From: Deltaproteobacteria bacterium
Lineage (GTDB): Bacteria > Myxococcota_A > Polyangia > Polyangiales > Ga0077539
Direction of reading: 5' to 3'
Length of the DNA stretch: 64,000 nt
Assembly (NCBI GenBank): GCA_030694465.1
Contig: JAUXYJ010000038.1
Coordinates: 62,001 to 126,000, forward strand
In this document: positions 8,122-16,740 of the stretch, piece by piece
Numbering within the stretch: position 1 is the stretch's first letter
Layout: the number at the start of each line of letters is the position of its first letter
Position numbers and translations under genes: made by a program
The notes under the pieces: generated by a model
What the model was told of the DNA's origin: nothing
Databases searched by the model: none
Seen by the model: the letters and a program-made list of their open reading frames with translations, nothing else

Positions 8122-10518
8122 ATGAATCACTCTCACTGGACTAAACGCGGCGGCATGGTGCTCGCTGCCCTGGTCGCGCTGCAGGGCTGTACCGTGGGGC
8201 GCTCGGTGCTCGGAGGGCCGTCCGAAGAAGACGGCTCGACCGACATCGTCGTCCCGGACGCCTCGGACAGCGCGACCGACACGCTTCGCCCTGACACAAC
8301 GCCGGGATGCACCTCGGACACACAGTGTCGCCCGGATCAGTTTTGCGATCCGATGACCAACGCCTGCGCGCCAGGATGCTCGCGCGACGAGGCATGCTCG
8401 GGCGAGACCCCGCGCTGCAACGTGATGAGCCACACGTGTGTCGCGTGCGTACGCGATGACCACTGTCCTTCGGGCAATGTGTGCCGCGGCAACCGCTGCG
8501 TGATGGGCTGTTCGCCCACGCAAGGCTGCCCCATGGATCAGACCTGCTGCACCGACGCCTGCATTGATTTGCGAGCGAATACCGCGAACTGCGGGATGTG
8601 TGGCACGCAGTGCATGGTGCCCAACGCCGAGCCAACCTGCACGATGGGGCGATGCGCGGTGGGTCGCTGCTCGGGCAACTTTGGCGACTGCGACATGGAC
8701 GTGCGCAACGGCTGCGAGACCAACACGCAAGACTCGCTGACGCACTGTGGTCGCTGTGGCAATCTGTGCCCCACGCCTCCCAACGCGGTGCCTGTTTGCA
8801 CAACTGGCACGTGCGGATTTACCTGCAGCCCGGGGTTCGCAGACTGCAACAACAACGCGGCGGATGGCTGTGAAGTTGATCTTCGCGTGAGCGGAGAAAA
8901 CTGTGGTCGCTGCGCAAATCGCTGCATGGCGGCAAACGGGACGTCTGCGTGTGCGATGGGGGTGTGCACAGTGGGCGCGTGCGCTCCGGGGTTTGGCGAC
9001 TGCAACATGGACGCGACCGATGGTTGTGAGACCAACACACAGACCAGCGTCATGAACTGCGGCATGTGTGGCCGAGGCTGCATGAGCATCGCGAACGCCA
9101 CGGCAGGATGCACCGCAGGCGTGTGCGGCATTGCGTTGTGTGCCGCTGGTTTTGCCGACTGCAACATGCTCCCGGCCGACGGCTGCGAGGTCAACACGCA
9201 GACGACCGCAGCGCACTGTGGCGCATGCGGCCGGACGTGCAATCTCGCAAACGCGACGAGCGACTGCTCAGGCGGCGCGTGTCGATTGGTGAGCTGTAAT
9301 CCAGGCTTTGCAGACTGTGATGGCAGCCCGGCCAATGGGTGCGAGGTCAACCTCAACGCCTCCATTGATCACTGTGGTCGCTGCGGAAATCTCTGCCCCA
9401 TGCCCATGGGCGGCGCACCGGCTTGCAACGCAGGCGTGTGTGGCGTCGGCACCTGCGCGCGCCCGCTGGCCGATTGCAACATGAACCCCGCAGACGGCTG
9501 CGAGGTCAACACAGACACCAACACGACGCACTGTGGCTCGTGCAACAACGCTTGTCCGCGTCCTGCCAACGCGACGGCGTCGTGTGTGAGCGGCGCGTGC
9601 GGATTGGGCGCTTGCAACGCTGGATTTGCGAACTGTGACGGCAACGCTGCCAACGGCTGCGAGACCAACGTGCAGAGCGACCCTCGCAACTGTGGCGCGT
9701 GTGGGCGGCTCTGTGCGTCTCTGCCTAACGCGAGCTCGGGATGCACGACGGGCGTCTGCGGGATCGGGACCTGCGCACCCGGCTTTGCGGACTGCAACGC
9801 GGCGGTCGTAGACGGCTGCGAGGTCAATCTCAGCACGAGCGCGATGCACTGCGGAGCGTGCGCTCGGGCGTGCGCGACGGGGCAGAGCTGTGTCGGAGCG
9901 GCGTGTGTGTGTCCGCCGGGACAATTGCTGTGCGGAGGGCGCTGTGTGACCACGGCGAGCGACAGCGCGAACTGTGGAGCGTGTGGCCGAGTTTGCACCG
10001 CTGGACAGAGCTGCGTGGCGGGCACGTGTCAGTGCCCAGTCGGCAGCACGCTGTGTGGTGGGGCGTGTGTTGCGTTGCAGACGGATGCGCGCAATTGCGG
10101 AGCGTGCGGGCGTGTCTGCGCGACCGATCAGGCGTGCGTGATGGGCGTGTGCATTGGCCAGGGACAGCTTCGCTTTACGGCGACGTGGTCGCTCGCGGGC
10201 GACATCGATTTGCACCTCGTGCCCCCCTGCGGAACCGAGATTTACTACGCAAATCGCACGGCATGCGGAGGCACTCTCGACAACGACGACACGACCGGCA
10301 CGGGCCCAGAGAACATCTTCTGGACCACCGGCGCGACGGCGGGCAACTACCACATTTGCGCGGCGCCTTTTCGCATCAACGGACCGACGACGGTGACCGT
10401 CACGGTCGTCCGCGGCGCGATGGCTCCACGCACTTTCACGCGCACATTTACCGTGAGTACGGGCAACGAGACGTGCTCTCCCACCGCGTCGTCCTTTATG
10501 GGCACTTACGTCTTCTGA
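8122..10518 (+). CDS. cysteine-rich tandem-repeat lipoprotein with C-terminal YfaP/DUF2135-like domain
   Basis: A lipoprotein signal peptide (lipobox LQGC) starts a 798-residue protein. From about residue 145 to 610 it carries some ten copies of a roughly 40-residue unit with the pattern ADGCEVN, then HCGxCGxxC, then a short variable part ending in AxxxCxxGxC. Shorter Cys units follow, and the last 120 residues (LRFTATWSLAGDIDLHLVPP onward) resemble the DUF2135/YfaP beta domain. Such proteins are often mislabelled by database transfer. It is probably a disulfide-rich surface fibre, function unknown. The OmpA-type gene starts 16 bp after its stop, suggesting co-transcription. Confidence 0.8.
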   Translation: MNHSHWTKRGGMVLAALVALQGCTVGRSVLGGPSEEDGSTDIVVPDASDSATDTLRPDTTPGCTSDTQCRPDQFCDPMTNACAPGCSRDEACSGETPRCNVMSHTCVACVRDDHCPSGNVCRGNRCVMGCSPTQGCPMDQTCCTDACIDLRANTANCGMCGTQCMVPNAEPTCTMGRCAVGRCSGNFGDCDMDVRNGCETNTQDSLTHCGRCGNLCPTPPNAVPVCTTGTCGFTCSPGFADCNNNAADGCEVDLRVSGENCGRCANRCMAANGTSACAMGVCTVGACAPGFGDCNMDATDGCETNTQTSVMNCGMCGRGCMSIANATAGCTAGVCGIALCAAGFADCNMLPADGCEVNTQTTAAHCGACGRTCNLANATSDCSGGACRLVSCNPGFADCDGSPANGCEVNLNASIDHCGRCGNLCPMPMGGAPACNAGVCGVGTCARPLADCNMNPADGCEVNTDTNTTHCGSCNNACPRPANATASCVSGACGLGACNAGFANCDGNAANGCETNVQSDPRNCGACGRLCASLPNASSGCTTGVCGIGTCAPGFADCNAAVVDGCEVNLSTSAMHCGACARACATGQSCVGAACVCPPGQLLCGGRCVTTASDSANCGACGRVCTAGQSCVAGTCQCPVGSTLCGGACVALQTDARNCGACGRVCATDQACVMGVCIGQGQLRFTATWSLAGDIDLHLVPPCGTEIYYANRTACGGTLDNDDTTGTGPENIFWTTGATAGNYHICAAPFRINGPTTVTVTVVRGAMAPRTFTRTFTVSTGNETCSPTASSFMGTYVF

Positions 10519-10534
10519 GAGGACCGACGACATC

Positions 10535-11935
10535 ATGACCATGCAAACCAAACGGGCCCTCGGTGGCCTCTCTGTGGGCGCGCTGTGTGCCCTCTCGACG
10601 CTCGCTTTTCCTGCGATTTCGCAGGGCCAAGTGCTTCAGCGCTTTGCCCTGCGGGCCGAGCTCGGCGCGGGCACCATGCTGTCCGAACACCAGCGCACGA
10701 CCCTGGGCTATGACTCGGTGCAGCTGCAGCTGACCGGGCGCTTGGCCTTCAACGTGATCGACTGGCTCTCGCTCCAGGCCTCGGTGAACAACGGGTTGTT
10801 CTTCTCGTCGCGAGACAACATCGCGATGGGACGCACGCTCGCGCTGCAGGGCGGCCTGAGGCTCGAGCCCATGCTCGGTCGCGTCGGGCGGCTGTGGCTC
10901 GACGGAAACTTTGGCTTCGTGCTCACCGGCGACGACCAGCGGTTTGGTCTCGACGCGGGCCTAGGGTTCGAGTTTCAAGCTGCAAAATGGCTCGGAATCG
11001 GTCCCTTCGCGCGATACCATCACGTCACGCAGGACCCACAAAACCGACACCCTCACGACGCGCAATTCTGGAGCGCAGGGGTGTCGTTGAGCCTGCGGGT
11101 TCCGGCCGAAGAGCGGGCCCCCGAGCCTGTGCCCGTTGTCGTGCCCCCGAGAGACACCGACGGCGACGGCGTGATGGACCCAGACGACCAGTGTGTCCAG
11201 GTACCTCAAGGCGATCACCCAGACCCCGCGCGCCGCGGCTGCCCGCTCACGGACAGCGACAGCGACGGCGTGTACGACAACGTCGACCAGTGCATCCACG
11301 AAGCGCAGGGCGATCATCCCGACCCTGCGCGTGCAGGCTGTCCCGACCACGACACCGACGCCGACGGGGTCTTCGACGCGCAAGACCAGTGCCGCGATGT
11401 CCCACAGGGCGATCACCCCGATCCAGACCCGGCCCGCTTGGGATGCCCCATCGCGGACCGTGACGGCGACTCGGTCCCCGACGCGACCGATCACTGTCCA
11501 GATCAACCCGGCGCGCCGCACACCAACCCAGCCCGCAACGGCTGCCCTGGTCTTGTACGAGTACAAAACGGGATGCTACAGATCTTGGCGCCAGTGTTTT
11601 TTGCGACCAATCGCGACACGATCTTGCCCCGGAGCTTTCCGGTGCTTGAGGCCGTGGCGACAGCGCTGCAAGCGAGCCCAGACATTCGGCACGTGAGTGT
11701 CGAAGGGCATACGGATGACGTGGGTGACGATGAGCGCAATCTCAGCTTGTCGCAGCGTCGCGCATGGAGCGTGGTTGAGTATCTCCATCAGCACGGCATC
11801 GAGGCGCCACGGATGCGTGCGCAGGGGATGGGCGAGACGCGGCCGGTGCGACCGATTGAGGGACTGCGCGGCCGGGCCCTGCGAGATGCGCGTGGGCTCA
11901 ATCGTCGCGTCGAGTTCAGAATCGTTCGCGAGTAA
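10535..11935 (+). CDS. OmpA-family protein with thrombospondin type 3 calcium-binding repeats
   Basis: A signal peptide is followed by an N-terminal barrel-like region (to about residue 200). Next come four type 3 repeats with the calcium-binding DTDGDGVMDPDDQC pattern (about 207-330), then a C-terminal OmpA peptidoglycan-binding domain containing VEGHTDDVGDDERNLSLSQRRA (about 390-420) and the closing GRALRDARGLNRRVEF. It should link the outer membrane to peptidoglycan. The ATG at 10535 has a GAGAGGA-like ribosome site before it. It follows the Cys-rich lipoprotein closely, so the two may act together at the cell surface. Confidence 0.9.
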   Translation: MTMQTKRALGGLSVGALCALSTLAFPAISQGQVLQRFALRAELGAGTMLSEHQRTTLGYDSVQLQLTGRLAFNVIDWLSLQASVNNGLFFSSRDNIAMGRTLALQGGLRLEPMLGRVGRLWLDGNFGFVLTGDDQRFGLDAGLGFEFQAAKWLGIGPFARYHHVTQDPQNRHPHDAQFWSAGVSLSLRVPAEERAPEPVPVVVPPRDTDGDGVMDPDDQCVQVPQGDHPDPARRGCPLTDSDSDGVYDNVDQCIHEAQGDHPDPARAGCPDHDTDADGVFDAQDQCRDVPQGDHPDPDPARLGCPIADRDGDSVPDATDHCPDQPGAPHTNPARNGCPGLVRVQNGMLQILAPVFFATNRDTILPRSFPVLEAVATALQASPDIRHVSVEGHTDDVGDDERNLSLSQRRAWSVVEYLHQHGIEAPRMRAQGMGETRPVRPIEGLRGRALRDARGLNRRVEFRIVRE

Positions 11936-11978
11936 CCCGCGCAGACGCCCCGCGGTTTGAGCTATCTTCGCGCCCATC

Positions 11979-12803
11979 GTGAGTCGAACACTAAAGGGCC
12001 GGACACTGTTTATCACTGGGGCGAGCCGAGGCATCGGCCACGCCATTGCGATGCGCGCTGCGCGGGACGGAGCCAACATTGTGGTGGCTGCCAAGACCGC
12101 AGAGCCGCATCCGAAGCTCGAGGGGACGATCTATACGGCGGCCAAAGACATTGAGTCTGCAGGCGGCCGCGCGCTCCCGCTGATCGTGGATGTGCGGGAC
12201 GAAGCGCAAGTTCGCGCTGCCATCGACGAGGTCGAGAAGGTCTTTGGCGTGATCGACGTGCTGGTCAACAACGCCAGCGCGATCTCGCTCACCGGGACGC
12301 AATCGACGCCGATGAAGCGCTACGACCTCATGCACCAGATCAACGTGCGAGGCAGCTTTTTGTGTACCCAATCGTGTCTTCCGCTCCTTGAGAAGAGCGA
12401 CAACGCGCACATCCTTGAGCTCTCGCCGCCGTTGTCGTTGGACCCGCGCTGGTGGGGACCGCACGTGGCCTACACGCTCTCGAAGATGAACATGAGCTTG
12501 CTCGTGCTTGGCTGGGCCGAAGAGTTTCGCAGCCAAGGGATCGCGGCCAACGCGCTCTGGCCTCGCACGGTGATCGCCACCGCGGCGGTGCAGAATCTCT
12601 TGGGCGGCGACGGCATGATGCGCCACTCGCGCACGCCCGAGATCATGGGCGACGCAGCGCACGCGATCTTTACGCGCGCGTCACGCGAGTGCACTGGCAA
12701 CTTCTTTATCGACGAAGACGTCCTGCGCGCAGAGGGAGTCACGGACTTTACGAAGTACGCCGTCGACCCCAGTGTCGAGGCGATGCAAGACCTCTTCGTT
12801 TGA
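11979..12803 (+). CDS. SDR-family oxidoreductase, HSDL2-like
   Basis: This is a classical short-chain dehydrogenase of 274 residues starting at GTG. It has the nucleotide-binding motif TGASRGIG at residues 13-20, the NNAS motif near 90, and YTLSK (catalytic Tyr/Lys) near 165. The long insert after the first Rossmann helix (KTAEPHPKLEGTIYTAAKDIE) and the WPRTVIATAAV block are characteristic of the hydroxysteroid dehydrogenase-like 2 subgroup, whose substrate is unsettled and is thought to relate to fatty acids. The bacterial protein lacks the SCP2 tail present in animals. The peroxiredoxin gene starts 33 bp downstream. Confidence 0.85.
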   Translation: MSRTLKGRTLFITGASRGIGHAIAMRAARDGANIVVAAKTAEPHPKLEGTIYTAAKDIESAGGRALPLIVDVRDEAQVRAAIDEVEKVFGVIDVLVNNASAISLTGTQSTPMKRYDLMHQINVRGSFLCTQSCLPLLEKSDNAHILELSPPLSLDPRWWGPHVAYTLSKMNMSLLVLGWAEEFRSQGIAANALWPRTVIATAAVQNLLGGDGMMRHSRTPEIMGDAAHAIFTRASRECTGNFFIDEDVLRAEGVTDFTKYAVDPSVEAMQDLFV

Positions 12804-12836
12804 CATCCCTTTTGTCAGCCCCTGGAGACATCCAAC

Positions 12837-13301
12837 GTGAGCAAGCTCAGTGTGGGCGATCGTGCCCCAGAATTTTCACTCAAAGACGCAAACGGAAAGA
12901 CCGTGAAGCTCGCGGATTTTCGCGATAAAAGCGCGGTCGTTCTCTATTTTTATCCCAAGGATGACACCCCCGGCTGCACCGCAGAGTCGTGCATGTTTCG
13001 CGACATGTACGAAGACTTTGTCACCGCGGGCGCCGAGGTCATCGGCGTGAGCTCGGACGACGCCGCGAGCCACCGTAGCTTCGCCGAGAAGCACCAGCTC
13101 CCGTTTACGCTCTTGGCAGACACCTCGGCACAGACGCAGAAAGACTACGGCGTACGCTCGGTCTTTGGTCTGGTCCCCGGCCGCGTGACCTACGTGATCG
13201 ATCGACACGGCGTGATCCGCCACGTGTTCTCGTCCATGTTTAACGCGACCCAGCACGTGACCGAGGCCATCCAGATTATCAAGTCGCTGCAGGCCTCGTA
13301 G
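12837..13301 (+). CDS. bcp: thioredoxin-dependent peroxiredoxin, Bcp/PrxQ type
   Basis: This 154-residue peroxiredoxin reduces hydrogen peroxide and organic peroxides in the cytoplasm. The peroxidatic Cys 47 is in DDTPGCTAE and a second Cys at position 52 gives the five-residue spacing of the atypical 2-Cys PrxQ group. The start is GTG. Length and the FYPKDDTPGC and SFAEKHQLPFTLLAD blocks are standard. It probably shares a transcript with the upstream SDR gene. Confidence 0.93.
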   Translation: MSKLSVGDRAPEFSLKDANGKTVKLADFRDKSAVVLYFYPKDDTPGCTAESCMFRDMYEDFVTAGAEVIGVSSDDAASHRSFAEKHQLPFTLLADTSAQTQKDYGVRSVFGLVPGRVTYVIDRHGVIRHVFSSMFNATQHVTEAIQIIKSLQAS

Positions 13302-13318
13302 CCGCAGCACGCTTGCAC

Positions 13319-13334
13319 CCGGCGACGTCGCCGG
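13319..13334. repeat. 16-bp perfect palindrome, copy 1
   Basis: CCGGCGACGTCGCCGG lies 17 bp after the bcp stop. An identical copy lies directly after the stop of the next gene. No T-run follows, so it is not a classical intrinsic terminator, but it could still act as a transcript-end hairpin or a protein-binding site. Confidence 0.5.
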
Positions 13335-13481
13335 ATCTCGCGCTGGTCGCCGCACAATGCGCAGCGAAACAGCGTGACAGACAATGTCCGCTACCGACTG
13401 TCGCTTGCTTGCTTAACGCGACCAAGCGGGCCACGATGGCGTTGTTGCGTGCATGGGTGCCCGCGAGACGAAAGGCACAGC

Positions 13482-16400
13482 GTGTCGAGAGTTTTGGACA
13501 TCGTAGCGACCGAAGCACACCGCCAAGAGCGGCTGCTGCGTGCCCTCGATGCGCCAGGCACCCAAGCCGCCATTGCACCTTCGACAGTGACCTTCGACGC
13601 GCTTGTGCGGACCCTCCACAGCGCGCTGCTGCCTCATCGTGCAGTGGCACCCCTCTCCATCGAGCGCTTCGCCGCTGCGAGCGTCGTCTCGGCGATGCGC
13701 AAGGGCGCGAGCTACCAACGCACTACAGCGCTCTCTGACGCGCTTGAGCTCTTGCGCCGCAGCGGCCTGGACGGTGACGCCCTTGAGCGCGCCGTGGCAG
13801 AGGTCCAGGGGGATGAGCCCCAGGCGCGCAAGCGGCTCCAGACACTGGCCAAGGTCGTGCGTCGCGTCGACGAAGAGCTCGACCGGAGCGAGCTGATTTC
13901 TCCGCATGCGATTGAGCGCGTGCTCGCTGCGCTGTTGGACGCCATGGACCCGTCGCAGCCGCTGCCCGCGCCGCTGGGTCCGCACGCGTGCGTGGTGCGC
14001 GTGGAGCTCGCGGGGCATTGTTTTGACCAAGCGCGTGCGTTGTTTGTGACGGCCCTGGCGAGAGCGCTCACACGTCGCGGAGGGTCGCTCTCGCTGCACT
14101 TGCTCGCCGAGCCCTCACGCGAGCGGTGGCCGACCGCGCTCGATCGCGCGCTGCGGTTGATCGAAGACGACGAGCACGCGCCGGTCGAGTTGCGATTTGG
14201 GCTGCGAACACCGAGCGCTCCCGAGGCGGCGCACGGCCTCGTGGGCTTCTTGCGAGCGCTCAGCGCGGGTGGGCGCGCACAAGAAGCCCCCGTGCGATTT
14301 GCCGAGGCGTTTGGGCCCGACGAGAGCGCGCGATGGGCTGTGCAGTGCATCGAGCGTTGGCACGATCAGGGGATCTCGCTCGATGACATCGTGATCGTCG
14401 TGCGCTCGGGTGCCGCCGATGAGATTGAGCCGATTGTGCGCGCCATGCGTGACGCGGCGCTGCCCGTAGCGCTCGACCCTGCGTGCCGACGTGGGGCAGA
14501 GCGTGGGGGCGTTCAGCACGCGGCGATCGCGCTCGCGCGGGCGATGGCTGAGGGAGGCGATGTCGAGCGTGTCACGCTCGCGTTGGTGGCCCTCGCGGGG
14601 CCGCGGGCGATGATGGGACAACCTGCCACGGTGCTCGCACATGCTGCACGTGCGGTGCGCGCGCGCGACGTGTTTGACACGAAGCTGCAGACGCTCTCGC
14701 GGCATGTTTCGCAGGCGACTGCGCTCGCCGCAGAGAAGCTCTCGTCACTGTTGACGCCCTTGGTCGAGCCCGGCTCGGTCACGAGCCACTGCCTGCGTTG
14801 GGCTGCGCTGCTCGACGCGCTTGGGCTCTCGCAGAGACAAGACTCGCTCACGCGTGGCGCGTTTGCTTCGAGCCTCGACCCTTCGCAGCAGGCGTTGCTC
14901 AGCGCGAGCGCACGTGAGGTGCGGGCCATCGAGCGATTGCACCAGTGTATTCGCTGGCTTCCGGCACGCGCGTCACGCGCGAGCGTGAACGACAACCTTG
15001 ACGCGGCGAGCTTCGCGTCGCTGCTCGAAGACGCGCTTGACGTGGACGAAGACGACACGACGCCCGCAGCGGGACACAGCGCGGTGCGTGTTTTGAGCGC
15101 GGTCAACGCCGCGGGGTCCAGCGCACGCGCGGCGGTGATCTTGGGCGTCGAGGACGGCAGGTTTCCAGCGCACGCAGACGAAGACACGCTCTTGGGCGAG
15201 GTCGAGCGACGCGCGGTGCAGCGCTCTGCAGGTGTCTCTGCGGTACGCAGGGGTGGACGCGAAGAAGAAACACAGCTGTTTTTGCTCGCTTGCGCGTGTG
15301 CCTCCGAGCAGCTCGCGATCGTGGGAGCGCGGCACGATGCGAGCGAGCGCGCGCTGCCGACGTCTCCGTTTTTGGTCGATGCGCGGCGCGTACTTGATCG
15401 TCGACCCGAGCGTGTCATGCAGGACCCGCTGGGACAAAACCCCTCGCTTCCACCGCGCGGGGTCGAGCGGACCACACGCGCATGGAGCGCATTTGCGCTG
15501 AAAAATCCCAGCAAGAACGCGATGACTACCGCGGCCTGGCAGCGATGCGCTCCTACGGTCCGCGATCGCGTCCGGGCGGCACATCGGCGCGCGACCATTG
15601 AGCGCGAGCGTACGAGCTTCTTCGCCAGCGAGGACAACGCGGTCGGTCGCTTCTCGGGTGCCATTGACCATGACCCCCGTGCGATGGAGTCGCTCAATCT
15701 CTCTCGCTTCGCGACGACCTCGTGGCCCTTGGATGTGACCTCGCTTGAGCGCACTGCGCGCTGTGCCTTCAAGGCCTTCGCGCAGCAAGTGTTGAAGCTC
15801 GAACCCGAAGAGCTTCAGTCCCTTACGCTGGATCCCAAAGAGCGCGGACATCTCTTGCATGAGCTCGTCGAGGCTGGACAGCACGCGCTGCACAAGACGC
15901 AGGGCCGACCTGGCCCTGTGCGATGGGAGGCATGCGAGCGCGCGCTCGATGAAGCTGCAGAGCGATTTGCGAGCAAATTGCCTCACGCAGACCCAGACCT
16001 GTTGCGCGCTGACACGGTGGCGGTCCGTCGCAAGATCGAGCACTTTCTCAAGCGCCGGATGGACGCAGACACGCGCTGGAGCGTGGTCGCGACCGAGATC
16101 GCGTTTGGCCCAGAGCGTGAATGGCCTGCCCTCGAGATCGCGGTCGACCAAGGCGAACCCATTGTCCTGCGTGGCCGTATCGACGGCATTGAGCGCTTGG
16201 ACGATCAAGTGCGCGCGGTGGAGTTTAAGAGCGGCCGCGGAGACGGATTTCAGAAGCGTCTGCGAGAGGGCGTACTGGACACGCAGTTTCAGCTCGTCGT
16301 GTACACGAGCGCGCTGTTTAGGGCCGTCAGCGAGGGACACATTGACGCGACGGGCGTGGACATCGATGGGCGCTACATTGGCTTTCGCGACGACCGCGAG

Positions 16401-16643
16401 TGTGGCCTTGCCGAGACACTCACGCGCAAATCACGTGGCAAATCAGGCGCAGATGAGCCCATCGATGTCGAAGCCATGGTGCGCGAAGGGTCACGCGGCG
16501 AGGGGCTCTTGGGGCACGCGGTGCGGCGCGCGGTCTTGCCGGTGAGGCAAGGGCAATTTGCGGCGCGCCCGAGGGACTGTGAGTTCTGCAACGCGAGCAG
16601 CTTGTGCCGTGTGCAACAGCAGACGGACGACGACGGGGCATAG
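13482..16643 (+). CDS. AddB/RecB-family PD-(D/E)XK nuclease with probable Fe-S cluster
   Basis: The protein has about 1053 residues from the GTG at 13482 (another start at 13374 adds 36 residues of unlikely sequence). The C-terminal nuclease domain shows GRIDGIERLDDQ and VEFKSG near residues 896-915, followed by QFQLVVYTSAL, the RecB-family motifs including the Q-x3-Y motif. One cysteine near 757 (RTARCAFKAF) and three near 1032-1041 (CEFCNASSLC) match the AddB-type 4Fe-4S ligands around the nuclease. The N-terminal two thirds resemble an inactive helicase fold, but I see no Walker A motif. The family processes DNA ends in recombination. No AddA/UvrD-like helicase gene lies nearby. Confidence 0.8.
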   Translation: MSRVLDIVATEAHRQERLLRALDAPGTQAAIAPSTVTFDALVRTLHSALLPHRAVAPLSIERFAAASVVSAMRKGASYQRTTALSDALELLRRSGLDGDALERAVAEVQGDEPQARKRLQTLAKVVRRVDEELDRSELISPHAIERVLAALLDAMDPSQPLPAPLGPHACVVRVELAGHCFDQARALFVTALARALTRRGGSLSLHLLAEPSRERWPTALDRALRLIEDDEHAPVELRFGLRTPSAPEAAHGLVGFLRALSAGGRAQEAPVRFAEAFGPDESARWAVQCIERWHDQGISLDDIVIVVRSGAADEIEPIVRAMRDAALPVALDPACRRGAERGGVQHAAIALARAMAEGGDVERVTLALVALAGPRAMMGQPATVLAHAARAVRARDVFDTKLQTLSRHVSQATALAAEKLSSLLTPLVEPGSVTSHCLRWAALLDALGLSQRQDSLTRGAFASSLDPSQQALLSASAREVRAIERLHQCIRWLPARASRASVNDNLDAASFASLLEDALDVDEDDTTPAAGHSAVRVLSAVNAAGSSARAAVILGVEDGRFPAHADEDTLLGEVERRAVQRSAGVSAVRRGGREEETQLFLLACACASEQLAIVGARHDASERALPTSPFLVDARRVLDRRPERVMQDPLGQNPSLPPRGVERTTRAWSAFALKNPSKNAMTTAAWQRCAPTVRDRVRAAHRRATIERERTSFFASEDNAVGRFSGAIDHDPRAMESLNLSRFATTSWPLDVTSLERTARCAFKAFAQQVLKLEPEELQSLTLDPKERGHLLHELVEAGQHALHKTQGRPGPVRWEACERALDEAAERFASKLPHADPDLLRADTVAVRRKIEHFLKRRMDADTRWSVVATEIAFGPEREWPALEIAVDQGEPIVLRGRIDGIERLDDQVRAVEFKSGRGDGFQKRLREGVLDTQFQLVVYTSALFRAVSEGHIDATGVDIDGRYIGFRDDRECGLAETLTRKSRGKSGADEPIDVEAMVREGSRGEGLLGHAVRRAVLPVRQGQFAARPRDCEFCNASSLCRVQQQTDDDGA

Positions 16644-16644
16644 T

Positions 16645-16660
16645 CCGGCGACGTCGCCGG
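16645..16660. repeat. 16-bp perfect palindrome, copy 2
   Basis: This is identical to the palindrome at 13319-13334 and starts one base after the nuclease stop codon. The two copies bracket the nuclease gene. Confidence 0.5.
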
Positions 16661-16740
16661 GTCACACGACCAGCGGCGATCTGTGGGCCGAGCACATCCC
16701 GTGCGAGCACCTCCGGCGAGCTGTGCAACACTCGCGCGCG

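Noticed and set aside
8500..10150. Repeats in the Cys-rich lipoprotein gene as a DNA-level element
   Set aside because: The repeats are in frame, diverged at the DNA level and conserved in cysteines, so they are protein repeats.
8023..10551. Long open frames on the minus strand opposite the Cys-rich lipoprotein gene (397 and 427 codons)
   Set aside because: They are composition shadows of the GC-rich plus-strand gene: Ala/Arg/His-rich, with no domains or signal.
14513..16340. Two minus-strand frames of over 400 codons opposite the nuclease gene
   Set aside because: Same reason; the plus strand shows clear family motifs across the region.
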